DNA of 64,000 nt from Alteromonas sp. KUL42 (GTDB taxonomy: Bacteria > Pseudomonadota > Gammaproteobacteria > Enterobacterales > Alteromonadaceae): NCBI RefSeq assembly GCF_006538325.1, contig NZ_BJKK01000002.1:372001-436000 (forward strand), written 5' to 3'. A program made the translations under genes and the position numbers. Position 1 is the stretch's first letter; each line of letters starts with the position of its first letter. The notes beneath the pieces were generated by a model. It did no database searches and was not told where the DNA came from. It worked only from the letters and a program-made list of their open reading frames with translations. Positions 46,393-55,636 of the stretch are shown piece after piece.

Positions 46393-47032
46393 ATGAACCA
46401 AAAGTTCAAAAAATTGGTTAGTTTTTTTATCAACTTTTATCGTCCTGTTTCCTCTTTTCATCGCGGGGTGTGCCACCACACCCCCAAAAGATATAAGCAA
46501 TCTGTGCGAAATATTTTACGAGAAAGACGACTGGTACGACGCGGCCGCGGATGCTCGTGATAAATGGGGGGTGCCAATTCACGTGCCGATGGCCATGATG
46601 TATCAAGAAAGTTCGTTCAGGCATGATGCATTGCCGCCCCGTGATTACGTGTTTTTTGGCATGATCCCGTGGGGACGCGTGAGTTCAGCGTATGGGTATT
46701 CTCAAGCTAAAACACCTACATGGGCTGATTATGTGCGAGAAACGGGTAATAGCGGTGCTGATAGAGACGATTTCGAAGATGCCATTGACTTTATGGGCTG
46801 GTTCATCCACAAGTCACAAAAGGTAAATGGCGTATCTAAATGGGATGCATATGCGCAATACCTCAATTACCATGAAGGGTGGGGGGGCTATAAGCGTCGT
46901 TCTTACGATAAAAAACCGTGGTTAAAAAAGGTAGCCTCAAAAGTGAAAGCGCGTTCTTTGCGCTACGCCACGCAACTTAAAACCTGTGAAGAAGACCTTC
47001 AAAAAGGTTGGTTTATGAAGCTGTTCAGTTAA
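46393..47032 (+). pseudogene. Lytic-transglycosylase-like lipoprotein, split by a +1 frameshift
   Basis: ATG 46393 reads MNQKFKKLVSFF and then leaves frame. In the next frame the sequence continues LSTFIVLFPLFIAGCATTPP, a lipoprotein signal, and on to a stop at 47032. Removing one T from the seven at 46422-46428 joins them into a ~212-residue lipoprotein (lipobox IAGC). The mature part has the SLT-type catalytic Glu in MAMMYQESSFRHDAL, then GYSQAKTPTW and YLNYHEGWGGY, which fits a peptidoglycan transglycosylase fold. As it stands, the only alternative is an internal GTG at 46571, which would lose export. A true pseudogene or a homopolymer error. Confidence 0.8.
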
Positions 47033-47053
47033 GACTTAAACGCAAACATACAA

Positions 47054-47921
47054 TTAAAAGGTTTTAATACTGCCCGGCTGATTAAAAAAAGCTTTCCCTG
47101 ATTGTTCAAGCAAGGCGGGAATGTTGAGGGGAACATGGACGCCCACGGTTTCTTCAATGTGCATGATATCGTTAAGTATGTAACGCCCTTCTGCACTGGT
47201 AAGAAACCAATAGGGAGGAAAGCCCAGTTTTGTTTTGCTTGCGTCCCACAGTGCGTTGTATGGGACATAGTGTGAAGTAAGTGGATCAGCATCCCCCATA
47301 TGGATCACCGAATTGGTATCATCAAATGCCAATCGAAACACCATGTTCTCAACATCAGCACGTCTTGGCCAGCCAGCATGTGGAATGCGTACCGCGTCAA
47401 ATTGTATCCCCTTTACTGTTTTTTGCCATGGAGCATCACCAAAGGACATACTGACACCGAGAAGCCTATTCGTAACACTGGCATTGTCGGTGTGTGCTTG
47501 TATTTGCGCTATAGCCTGAGATGGACCAACTAGGGTTACCTGAGGGAATTGGTTTAGATACGTAACAATATCTTCTGCAGAAAAATGATCTTCATGGGCA
47601 TGGCTTATCACTATGACGTCGATATCATTAAATGGCGCTATGCCTTTAAACATTTTTTCACGTAAGTGTTCGGGTACTTTTTGATAAAATCCGAAGTCGT
47701 TGTGTAAAAAAAGGGTCAAAAAGTACCTTATGCCCACCGTGAATTACAAGTAACGCTTCATTACCTAAATAATGGGCTGAGCCTTGTTTATCTTCATTTA
47801 CCTGATGTGTATTTTCATGCGTTTGATGCGCCTTAACTTGAGATAACGATAGTAATGCACAAAGCATAGCTGCACTAAACAAAACTACACTCAGTACTTT
47901 CTTCACAATGTAATTCCCCAT
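47054..47921 (-). pseudogene. Exported MBL-fold metallo-hydrolase, split by a +1 frameshift
   Basis: The first frame (ATG 47921, GAGAAAG upstream) has a signal peptide (VLSVVLFSAAMLCALLSLSQ) and LLVIHGGHKVLFDPFF, then goes out of frame. The second frame continues LHNDFGFYQKVPEHL and has the metal-binding motif HAHEDH, then HAGWPRRADVENM and GDADPLTSHY, ending at 47054. One base less in the seven-A run at 47706-47712 restores DPFLHNDFGFYQK and a ~288-residue UlaG-like metallo-beta-lactamase-fold protein. The substrate is unknown. It is divergent from the ABC export operon and shares its upstream region with a strong operator-like palindrome. Confidence 0.8.
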
Positions 47922-47977
47922 GTCTTTCTCAGTATTGATCATCATTATTTACGCGTTTTTTTTATTGCTGAGCATTG

Positions 47978-48024
47978 TGTCCGCGTAGAGTTCGGACAGA
48001 AATAAGTGTCCGACCCGGACACTT
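47978..48024. promoter_or_regulatory. Operator-like palindromes (TGTCCG/CGGACA)
   Basis: Four half-sites alternate: TGTCCG (47978), CGGACA (47993), TGTCCG (48007), CGGACA (48016). The inner pair forms a perfect palindrome with 9-base arms AAGTGTCCG and CGGACACTT around ACC (48004-48024). It lies about 130 bases before the export operon and about 55 bases after the divergent MBL start. Candidate enhancer for the operon's own NtrC-type regulator. Confidence 0.6.
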
Positions 48025-48072
48025 CTTAACAAGGTTTTTTATTAAATTGCATATAATTCAATAGATTAAATG

Positions 48073-48089
48073 TTGGCATGTAATTCGTA
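48073..48089 (+). promoter_or_regulatory. Possible sigma-54 promoter of the export operon
   Basis: TTGGCATG gives a full -24 element; TAAT and TCGTA follow, so the -12 element is imperfect (G kept, C replaced by T). The transcription start would fall near 48101, about 50 bases before the first ORF and about 87 bases after the centre of the TGTCCG palindrome. Tentative. Confidence 0.35.
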
Positions 48090-48152
48090 TTTCGTTTTAT
48101 ATATGTACTTTATTTAGTACGGCTATTCATTAACGTATAAAGAGAATTTGTC

Positions 48153-48254
48153 ATGATGATGTTGCTTCATTATATCAGCCTCCCAATCTTGGTGTTTGCC
48201 TTTGGTGTGATACTCGCCAATGTTGAAACCACATTTGGCTGGGAAAAACGATGA
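48153..48254 (+). CDS. 33-residue membrane peptide at the head of the ABC operon
   Basis: The ORF starts with three consecutive Met codons and reads MMMLLHYISLPILVFAFGVI and on to GWEKR. A single hydrophobic helix (~4-23) and a charged tail are visible. Its stop codon overlaps the adaptor ATG (ATGA), and AAAGAG lies ~11 bases upstream, which argues that it is translated and coupled to the adaptor. It could be a small subunit or just a leader peptide. No family is recognised. Confidence 0.5.
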   Translation: MMMLLHYISLPILVFAFGVILANVETTFGWEKR

Positions 48255-49504
48255 TTCAAGATACTAGTAAACAAGATGTTGTTGTAAAACCCAAACGAAG
48301 AACAAAGCTTTGGATTTTGTCTTTGGCGTCTGTCTTTGTTTTGGGTGGGTTGGGGTATGTATTGGCGTCGTCACCCGCAGCGGATATTTCAATAGAAAGA
48401 GAATCGCTGAAAGTACATACCGTTTCAAAGGGTAACTTAGTTCGCGACATTATTACAACAGGTAAAATTATTGCGGCAAATGCACCCCAAGTTTATAGCC
48501 CTGAGCAAGGTTATGTTTCACTAAACGTGATGGCAGGCGACTTCATCAGCGAGGGGGACATTGTTGCCATTGTCGAGTCTCCTGAATTGCAAAGTGCGCT
48601 TAAACAAGAGCAACTGGTACTTGCTAGTTTGCGCAGTGACTTGGCAAGACAAGAGCTTGATGTTAGACGGCAAACACTGCTGTTAAACAAACAAGCTGAT
48701 TTAGCAAAAGTCGAGCTTGATGCAGCTATCCGCGAGGACAAACGCGCAGCGTTATCCATAAAGAATAACCTCATTAGCCAAATTGATTTTGAAAAAGCAC
48801 AAGATGATCTGGCGCGTGCACAAGTTACTCACAAACACGCGATGAGCGAAATTGAACTGGCCGAAGACACCCTGGCCTTTGAACTTCAAACAACGAAGGA
48901 AAAAGTGTCGCGTCAAATGTTAGTGGTACAAGAGCTGGAGCGACAACTTGATAACCTGCACATTAAAGCCAGTGTGTCCGGCGTTGTGGGTAATGTATTA
49001 ACTACACCCAATGCGCTAGTGGACAAAAACGAGCCTTTAATGACATTAGTTGACCTCTCTGCCTATGAAGCTCAGTTATCAGTTGCCGAGAGCTATGCCG
49101 GTGACATAGGTATTGGGATGGATGTTGAGCTAACGGTAAATGGCCAAACAATTATGGGGAAATTGGCATCTATTTCGCCTGAAGTTGTTGAACGACAAGT
49201 AACTGCGCGGGTTCGCTTTCCTGAAAACAGCATTCAATCTATTCGTCAGAACCAACAAGTATCGGCACGTATTCTACTGGAAAATAAAACGGGTGTACTC
49301 AAAGTGGCCCGAGGAAGCTTCTTACAAGCCGGTGGAAACACTGCATACCTTATACGCGGAGATATTGCGCAAAAAATAGCTATTCAAATTGGCGCGACCA
49401 GTATGCGCGAAGTTGAGATTTTAGAAGGTTTACAGGAAGGCGATGAAATCATCACTTCCAACTACGACAGATTCAAGCAGGCACCATCGGTGTTGCTGAG
49501 ATAA
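48251..49504 (+). CDS. Periplasmic adaptor, MacA/HlyD-like
   Basis: This 417-residue adaptor has one N-terminal anchor (LWILSLASVFVLGGLGYVLA, ~21-40). A lipoyl half (GDFISEGDIVAIVESPE) is followed by a long coiled-coil hairpin (~105-225), the second lipoyl half (IKASVSGVVGNVLTTPNALV), a beta-barrel and a membrane-proximal domain. It is the first structural gene of an ABC-type tripartite exporter; the ATPase gene starts 16 bases later. It probably connects the two FtsX-type permeases to an outer-membrane channel encoded elsewhere. The substrate is unknown. Confidence 0.9.
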   Translation: MIQDTSKQDVVVKPKRRTKLWILSLASVFVLGGLGYVLASSPAADISIERESLKVHTVSKGNLVRDIITTGKIIAANAPQVYSPEQGYVSLNVMAGDFISEGDIVAIVESPELQSALKQEQLVLASLRSDLARQELDVRRQTLLLNKQADLAKVELDAAIREDKRAALSIKNNLISQIDFEKAQDDLARAQVTHKHAMSEIELAEDTLAFELQTTKEKVSRQMLVVQELERQLDNLHIKASVSGVVGNVLTTPNALVDKNEPLMTLVDLSAYEAQLSVAESYAGDIGIGMDVELTVNGQTIMGKLASISPEVVERQVTARVRFPENSIQSIRQNQQVSARILLENKTGVLKVARGSFLQAGGNTAYLIRGDIAQKIAIQIGATSMREVEILEGLQEGDEIITSNYDRFKQAPSVLLR

Positions 49505-49520
49505 GACAAGGAATACAACA

Positions 49521-50252
49521 ATGTTGAAAATGCAAAATATTAGCAAGGTATATCAAACTGACAGTGTCCAAACCCACGCACTACGCGATTTTTCGCTGGA
49601 AGTGAAAGAAGGTGAATTTATTGCGGTGACTGGACCTTCTGGCTCAGGAAAAACCACCTTTCTTAATATGGCTGGGATCCTCGAGCCTTTCACATCCGGT
49701 CATTATTCATTAGATGGCATTGATGTCGGTGGTTTATCTGATAATCAGCGCGCTGACTTAAGAAATCAAAAAATTGGATTTATTTTTCAAGGGTTTAACC
49801 TTATTCCTGACCTCAGCCTTTTTGAGAATGTGGAAGTGCCATTGCGTTATCGCGGTGTACCGGCCAAAGAGCGCAAAAAACGAATTGAAGAATGCCTTGA
49901 GCAAGTAGGGTTAGCGAGTCGTGCCAAACACTTACCTCAACAGCTTTCTGGTGGGCAGCAACAGCGTGTTGCTATAGCGCGAGCACTTGCAGGAAAACCT
50001 CGGTTTTTGCTAGCCGATGAGCCCACAGGGAACTTAGATACGTTAATGGCGCGACAGGTTATGGAGCTTTTAGAAGAAATTAACCGCAACGGTGCCACTA
50101 TCGTTATGGTTACACACGACCCAGAACTAGCACGACGGGCGCCGCGTAACATACAGGTGGTTGATGGCCAGCTTGCAGACTTTACCTTATATCAAGGTGT
50201 GCCTGAAGCGAGTCAACCAGTTGTTGATACGCGAATTAAAGCAGAGGTGTAA
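49521..50252 (+). CDS. ABC transporter ATP-binding protein, MacB/LolD type
   Basis: A 243-residue ATPase. Walker A GPSGSGKTT is at ~38-46, the Q-loop is in FIFQGFNLIPDLS, the signature LSGGQQQRVAIARAL at ~140, Walker B FLLADEPTGNLD and the switch His in VTHD. It is the energy subunit for the two permeases downstream. The permease ATG at 50254 comes 1 base after its stop codon, indicating tight coupling. Confidence 0.95.
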   Translation: MLKMQNISKVYQTDSVQTHALRDFSLEVKEGEFIAVTGPSGSGKTTFLNMAGILEPFTSGHYSLDGIDVGGLSDNQRADLRNQKIGFIFQGFNLIPDLSLFENVEVPLRYRGVPAKERKKRIEECLEQVGLASRAKHLPQQLSGGQQQRVAIARALAGKPRFLLADEPTGNLDTLMARQVMELLEEINRNGATIVMVTHDPELARRAPRNIQVVDGQLADFTLYQGVPEASQPVVDTRIKAEV

Positions 50253-50253
50253 C

Positions 50254-51567
50254 ATGTTACTTCACTATATTGATTTAAGTTGGCGTAGCATACGAAATAC
50301 CCCCGTAATTAGCTTTCTGATGGTGTTTGCTATCGCCATTGGCATAGGGATAACCATGACCAGTTTGTCTGTGTATCACATGATGTCGATGGATCCTATT
50401 CCCCACAAAAGTGACAAAATCCATTATGTGCAGTTACAAATAATGGACGAAGGTAATGAGTGGAATACAGACGACAATTTACCTCGCCAGCTTACCTATC
50501 AAGACGCCGTTAATTTATACAATGCAGACATTGATGTACTCAGCAGCCCTAGTTTTAGAACAGGTTTTTCTGTGCATTTAAACACCCCTGATGTAAAGCC
50601 AAGAATGGAGCAGGCTCGCTTGGTTAATAAAGAGTTCTTCGACATCTTTGAACGGCCGTTTATTTTTGGCGGAGCGTGGACCAAAGACGATCAAGATAAC
50701 AAACCTTATGTGGTTGTAATTTCCAAATCAGTCAATGAGCGTTTGTTTAACGGTGAAAACTCGATTGGGAAAGAGATTTTTTTAGACAATAAAAGTTATC
50801 GCGTGGTGGGGGTAACAGAAGATTGGGAACACCACGTGAAATATTACGACGTAAACAATGGTGCATTTAATCCCGCTGAAGCACTGTATATTCCCTTCGC
50901 TATCGCCCCTCTAGAGGAAATTGGTACGTGGGGAAATATGAATGGTTGGAAATTGGAGCAGATGAGGGGATATCAGGACCTAATTATTTCTGAGAAGGTA
51001 TGGACGCAATTTTGGGTTCAATTAAATACGCCAAAACAAAAGGAAGAGTACGGTCGATTCTTAATGGCATACATGGAAGATCAAAAGTCTCGAGGTCGTT
51101 TCCAACGAGAAGAGTTGATTTATAGTCTGCGTAACGTGAATGAATGGTTGGCATACAATGAAGTGATATCTGAAGATAACCGTATCTTGGTCGCTCTTAG
51201 CTTTATGTTTTTGATGGTGTGCGTTGCAAATATCCTTGGCCTATTGCTAGCTAAATTCCTCAAGCGTGCGCCAGAAGTGGGAATTAGACGGGCACTTGGA
51301 GCAAGCAAACAACAAATCTTTTTACAGCATATTGTTGAAGTATCTGTCATTGGCTTCTCTGGTGGGTTACTGGGCATTGCTATCGCACAACTTGGTTTGT
51401 GGGGGGTACGTGAAACGAATAGTTATTATAATGCATTAGCCACTATGGACGTATCTATGTTACTTGCTGCACCCGCAATAGCTCTTCTCGCGAGCTTTGT
51501 CGCAGGGCTCTACCCAGCATGGTTAGTGTGCAAAACACAACCTGCTATCTACCTTAAAAGCCAATAG
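50254..51567 (+). CDS. ABC permease, FtsX/MacB_PCD family (first of two)
   Basis: A 437-residue protein with one N-terminal helix (ISFLMVFAIAIGIGITMTSL, ~19-38) and a large periplasmic MacB-type domain (~45-300). Three C-terminal helices follow (ILVALSFMFLMVCVANILGL, ISVI-type region, LLAAPAIALLASFVAGLYPAW). The FtsX signature RRALGASKQQIFLQHIVE is intact. ATG 50254 opens directly into MLLHYIDLSWRSIRNTP; an upstream in-frame start lies inside the ATPase gene. The two half-permeases together form the membrane part of the exporter. Confidence 0.9.
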   Translation: MLLHYIDLSWRSIRNTPVISFLMVFAIAIGIGITMTSLSVYHMMSMDPIPHKSDKIHYVQLQIMDEGNEWNTDDNLPRQLTYQDAVNLYNADIDVLSSPSFRTGFSVHLNTPDVKPRMEQARLVNKEFFDIFERPFIFGGAWTKDDQDNKPYVVVISKSVNERLFNGENSIGKEIFLDNKSYRVVGVTEDWEHHVKYYDVNNGAFNPAEALYIPFAIAPLEEIGTWGNMNGWKLEQMRGYQDLIISEKVWTQFWVQLNTPKQKEEYGRFLMAYMEDQKSRGRFQREELIYSLRNVNEWLAYNEVISEDNRILVALSFMFLMVCVANILGLLLAKFLKRAPEVGIRRALGASKQQIFLQHIVEVSVIGFSGGLLGIAIAQLGLWGVRETNSYYNALATMDVSMLLAAPAIALLASFVAGLYPAWLVCKTQPAIYLKSQ

Positions 51568-51578
51568 GAGTGTCAAAC

Positions 51579-52787
51579 ATGTTTGAAATTAAACCAATAT
51601 TCAACGCACTTTGTCGCTCTAAAGTGGGTGCGGTATTGCTGTTTCTACAAATAGCGTTAACCACAGCTATCGTGAGCAATGCTGCTTTCATGATCAATGA
51701 CAACTTATCTTATCTCCGCGAAGATACCGGTTTTACACAAGACGAAATCTTCAGTTTTACGGTAATGACTTTTGGTAAAGATCGGGACCTAAGACAGCAA
51801 ACTGAAATTGACGAAGATATGATACGAAATATTCCCGGTGTCATTAACGCTACTATGTCACAAGCCGTTCCTTTGTCAGGTGGTGGCTCCTCTTCGTCTG
51901 TAAGACTCAAGCCTTTACCTGAAGAATCAAGACAAGCGCGGTTGAATTATTACTATGCGGGTGAACATGCTCTTGAAACATTAGGAGTGAAGCTTATTGA
52001 AGGAAGAAATTTTCGACCAGAAGAAGTTATCATTAGTAGCAACTACCACGAAAAAGGTCCAAGCACGGTAATTGTATCTAAAGCGATGGCAGAATCGATG
52101 TTTGATGATGAACCCGCACTTGGAAAGTCAATTTACTTAGCCGGAAGAGCACTTGAAATTATTGGCATAGTGGATGTCATGGAAAGTGCTTGGCCAAGAG
52201 CCCAAGATAGCGGTACAACAGGGATTGTTCCTTTTATTAACGCTCAAAATTACCAATATTTTTGGGTGAGAACAGAGCGTGGCGAAAGGGCTAGCGTGAT
52301 GAATATCATCGAAGAAAAAATGCTTCAGGCTTACGACAAGCGTGTGGTTATCAATATTGAAGGGCTTGATGACACTAAAGAGGCTTACGATGCTACCGAT
52401 GTATTGATGATGCGCATGCTAATGGTGTTGGTGGTTATCTTGGTACTAGTAACGGCGCTTGGTATCTTTGGCTTAACGCAGTTTAATATTAGTAAGCGCA
52501 CCAAACAAATCGGTACCCGCCGTGCACTGGGGGCAAGAAAGTCGGCGATTGTGCGCTACTTTTTAGTGGAAAATGCCATGATATGTACAGTAGGCTTGGT
52601 AATAGGGAGTATTGCTGCCATATTCTTGGGCCGTGTTTTGATGCAAGCGTATTCGATTGATGCTCTTGAATTGGAGTATGTTATCGCAACGGCAGCTTTT
52701 ATCTTTATGATGAGCCTTCTCGCGGTTATTGTACCTGCAACGCGAGCGGCAAATATATCGCCAAGTATTGCAACTCGCACAATATAA
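51579..52787 (+). CDS. ABC permease, FtsX/MacB_PCD family (second of two)
   Basis: A 402-residue protein with the same four-helix FtsX plan: helix ~14-34 (VGAVLLFLQIALTTAIVSNA), a periplasmic domain (~40-270) and three C-terminal helices. The signature RRALGARKSAIVRYFLVEN matches the first permease. The start is ATG 51579, because AGGAG ends 8 bases before it; the GTG at 51570 overlaps that ribosome site. It is distinct in sequence from the first permease, so a heterodimeric transporter is expected. Confidence 0.9.
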   Translation: MFEIKPIFNALCRSKVGAVLLFLQIALTTAIVSNAAFMINDNLSYLREDTGFTQDEIFSFTVMTFGKDRDLRQQTEIDEDMIRNIPGVINATMSQAVPLSGGGSSSSVRLKPLPEESRQARLNYYYAGEHALETLGVKLIEGRNFRPEEVIISSNYHEKGPSTVIVSKAMAESMFDDEPALGKSIYLAGRALEIIGIVDVMESAWPRAQDSGTTGIVPFINAQNYQYFWVRTERGERASVMNIIEEKMLQAYDKRVVINIEGLDDTKEAYDATDVLMMRMLMVLVVILVLVTALGIFGLTQFNISKRTKQIGTRRALGARKSAIVRYFLVENAMICTVGLVIGSIAAIFLGRVLMQAYSIDALELEYVIATAAFIFMMSLLAVIVPATRAANISPSIATRTI

Positions 52788-52922
52788 CCAGCGTTATGAA
52801 TGTGTGATGCCTAAGGCGCTTTTCTCTTCCCTCGCAAAGTGTTCTTTCGGGGGAAAGGGAAAGGTCAACACGCTCTAATTATCGACCGACTATAAATAAA
52901 CTGAGAACGGATCCACTTTTTA

Positions 52923-54272
52923 ATGACAAAGATATTATTGGTAGATGACAATATTGCGGTATTAGAAGCCTTGTCATTGTTGCTTGAAATTCACGGGTAT
53001 CATATTGTAACTGCAACAACGCCTAAAGAAGCGTTGCAGATTGTAAACTACCAATCAATTTCTCTTGTGATCCAAGATATGAACTTCAGTGCTGATACTA
53101 CATCGGGCGATGAAGGGCGTGAGTTGTTCAAAGCATTACGTGCCTTAAATCCACTACTTCCTATTATTTTGATAACGGCATGGACCGAATTGGCCCATGC
53201 CGTTGAGTTGGTGAAAGCTGGTGCAGCCGATTACATTCCTAAACCTTGGGACGATGCTAAACTAGTCACAACGGTGAATAACTTAATTGCGCTAGGGCAG
53301 GCGACAACGCAAAACAAGGTGTTAAAGCAACAATCTACAGTTATAGAAAGCACTAAAGATGCCGCTCAACAGGTGGGGTTAGTTTACGAAAGTGCTGCAA
53401 TGCAACGCATAGTGGACATGGCTGTTCAAGTGGCTAAATCGGATGTACCTGTACTTATCACAGGGCCAAATGGCAGTGGTAAAGAGAAAATAGCAGAGCT
53501 TATTCAGTCTAATTCTTCTTTAGCGGATGCGCCCTTTGTTAAAATAAATGCAGGAGCATTACCGCAAGAACTAATAGAAGCTGAATTATTTGGTGCCGAA
53601 GCTGGGGCATTCACTAGTGCCAACAAAACGCGAATAGGACGCTTCGAAGCAGCTAATGGCGGTACTTTGTTTTTGGATGAAATTGGTAATTTACCTTTAT
53701 CAGGCCAGATAAAGCTGTTGCGGGTGTTACAAACTGGCGAGTTTGAAAAGTTAGGCTCGGTTAAAACGCAGCAAACCAAAGTTCGAGTGTTGTCTGCCAC
53801 AAATGCAGATTTAGCGTCTGCCATTGCCAGTGGAGACTTTCGCGAAGATTTATATTACCGATTAAATGTAATTGAAATTCGCGTTCCCCCATTGCGTGAA
53901 CGAGGCGATGACGCATTGGCACTCGCTAAGCACTTTCTTCCTGAAAGAGAATTCAGTTTAACGGCTCAACAAGCTATAACACAGCACCCGTGGCCAGGCA
54001 ACGTACGTGAATTGGAAAATGCTTGTCGTCGCGTTTCTATTCTTCATCCAGATGGAATACTAGATGCTGAGCATTTTGGTTTGCAAACAGGTACTGAATT
54101 GAATTCAAATATCGGTATAGCGAAAACGAGTATTGAGCCAAACAGGGCAGAAATAGAAGCGGCACTTGTTGCCTATAATGGCGTTATTGCTAAGGTTGCC
54201 AAGCACTTTGGTATGTCTAGACAGGCGTTATATCGTCGGTTAGATAAATACTCAATAGATCACAAATCGTGA
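52923..54272 (+). CDS. NtrC-family sigma-54 response regulator
   Basis: A 449-residue activator. The receiver (~1-120) has Asp8-Asp9, phospho-acceptor Asp52 (VIQDMNF) and Lys107. The AAA+ domain (~153-380) has Walker A GPNGSGKE at 181-188 and Walker B TLFLDEIG at 248-255. The sigma-54 contact loop reads GAFTSA at 228-233 where nearly all family members have GAFTGA. A Fis-type helix-turn-helix (VAKHFGMSRQALYRRLDKY) closes it. It lies 135 bases after the export operon and overlaps its kinase, so it probably regulates that operon. Confidence 0.93.
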   Translation: MTKILLVDDNIAVLEALSLLLEIHGYHIVTATTPKEALQIVNYQSISLVIQDMNFSADTTSGDEGRELFKALRALNPLLPIILITAWTELAHAVELVKAGAADYIPKPWDDAKLVTTVNNLIALGQATTQNKVLKQQSTVIESTKDAAQQVGLVYESAAMQRIVDMAVQVAKSDVPVLITGPNGSGKEKIAELIQSNSSLADAPFVKINAGALPQELIEAELFGAEAGAFTSANKTRIGRFEAANGGTLFLDEIGNLPLSGQIKLLRVLQTGEFEKLGSVKTQQTKVRVLSATNADLASAIASGDFREDLYYRLNVIEIRVPPLRERGDDALALAKHFLPEREFSLTAQQAITQHPWPGNVRELENACRRVSILHPDGILDAEHFGLQTGTELNSNIGIAKTSIEPNRAEIEAALVAYNGVIAKVAKHFGMSRQALYRRLDKYSIDHKS

Positions 54273-55567
54273 AAAGTGTAAGAAGCAAACTCATTACAGC
54301 GGCGCTATGTGCAACGACTATAAGCATAGTGCCCATACTCTACTGGGTTGATTTATCAATTGGAGTAAAAGCGGCCATTTTACTAGGTTCGATAAGCTTA
54401 AGTGGGCTGTGCTTTATTGTACTAACGGCCTCAATTAATAAGAGTTTACAAGCACTCAATGTGGGGTTACTCAATTTCAAAGACGGTGAGTTTTCTTCCA
54501 CATTAGTAAATGATTCTAAAGATGAATTTGGTGAACTCTGCAGCCTATTTAATGCTACAGCTGACACTCTTAGGAAAGAAAAACACTGGTTACATCAACG
54601 AGAGTTGATGTTGGACAAAGTACTACAAAGCTCACCCGACGTATTGTTATTGGTAAACGACCAAAATCAAATTGTATTTAGTAATTATCAAGCCAGAGAC
54701 TTCTTTAACGTTACCCACAGATTAGAAGGTTGTTTACTTGAGACACTGCTACACACTAAACACAGCGCACTCAGTGGCATGATGCAACACAGCCAAGAGG
54801 GACTCTTCACACTGCCTCTAGAAGAAAAAGGGATTGAAACCTGGCATTTAGCAAGAGGAACATTTCTTTTAAATAATCAGCCACATAGGTTGTTCATCCT
54901 TAAACAGATGACGCGGGAACTAAACCGCCAAGAAGTCTCGGTGTGGAAAAAAGTAATACGCGTTATCAGTCACGAGCTGAATAACTCTTTAGGGCCAATT
55001 TCTAGCTTATTGCACAGCGGTAAAATTGTAGGTGAGCAAAATAACGATCCGCGGTTAGTACGCGTATTTCGCACGATTGAAGAACGCATTGACCACTTAA
55101 ATCAATTCGTTCAGGGCTATGGAAAGTTTGCTAAACTTCCACCTCCTGTATTCGAGGCTATCCAATGGACTGATATTTTATCGCAATTGCGTCAGCAATA
55201 TGAGTTTAATTTAATCATGCCAGAACCCGTGCAGTTGCAAGCCGACGCTGTGCAGCTAGAGCAGCTTCTTATCAACTTACTTAAAAATGCCCACGAAGCT
55301 GGTGGTGACACCAAACATATAGAACTAGCGATAAAACAAAATGCATCTCAGGTTTACGTCGAAGTCTTAGATAGAGGAAAAGGCATGTCAGAGAGTGTTA
55401 TGGCCAATGCATTAGTACCTTTTTATTCCACCAAAGCAACTGGAAGTGGATTGGGGCTTGCATTGTGTCGTGAAATCACTGATGCCCATCATGGTAATTT
55501 GATAATTCAAAATCGCCCTGATGGCGGTCTTTGCGTAAGAATTGTTTTTGAAAAAAATGAGGGATAG
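54269..55567 (+). CDS. Sensor histidine kinase, NtrY-like
   Basis: A 432-residue kinase. Two N-terminal membrane helices (~7-26 and ~33-55) are separated by only a few residues, so there is almost no periplasmic sensor. A HAMP-like linker (~56-110) and a PAS domain (~115-210) follow, then the dimerisation helix with His235 (RVISHELNNSLGPISSLL) and the ATPase domain (N box LINLLKNAHEAGG, G boxes DRGKGMSESV and GSGLGLALCREI). GTG start overlapping the regulator stop (GTGA): a cotranslated pair. The signal is probably membrane-internal or cytosolic. Confidence 0.92.
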   Translation: MKSVRSKLITAALCATTISIVPILYWVDLSIGVKAAILLGSISLSGLCFIVLTASINKSLQALNVGLLNFKDGEFSSTLVNDSKDEFGELCSLFNATADTLRKEKHWLHQRELMLDKVLQSSPDVLLLVNDQNQIVFSNYQARDFFNVTHRLEGCLLETLLHTKHSALSGMMQHSQEGLFTLPLEEKGIETWHLARGTFLLNNQPHRLFILKQMTRELNRQEVSVWKKVIRVISHELNNSLGPISSLLHSGKIVGEQNNDPRLVRVFRTIEERIDHLNQFVQGYGKFAKLPPPVFEAIQWTDILSQLRQQYEFNLIMPEPVQLQADAVQLEQLLINLLKNAHEAGGDTKHIELAIKQNASQVYVEVLDRGKGMSESVMANALVPFYSTKATGSGLGLALCREITDAHHGNLIIQNRPDGGLCVRIVFEKNEG

Positions 55568-55585
55568 ACGGGCGTCTATCCCTCA
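55558..55585 (+). terminator. Hairpin over the kinase stop codon
   Basis: 13-base arms TGAGGGATAGACG and CGTCTATCCCTCA around GG include the stop codon TAG. A run of six T appears only about 20 bases later, so this is a strong RNA hairpin but not a textbook terminator. Confidence 0.5.
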
Positions 55586-55636
55586 GCGACGCTAAGCCAA
55601 GACCGTTTTTTACCCAACGTCGAACAGGCATTTACA

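Noticed and set aside
46571-47032. Cytosolic transglycosylase-like protein starting at GTG 46571
   Set aside because: The same frame extends upstream into a mature lipoprotein N-terminus, and one base change restores a full lipoprotein signal; the GTG start is an artefact of the frameshift.
47054-47737. Separate shorter MBL-fold gene starting inside the frame (47737)
   Set aside because: It would lack the signal peptide and first beta strand, both of which are present in the adjoining frame; one seven-A run explains the break.
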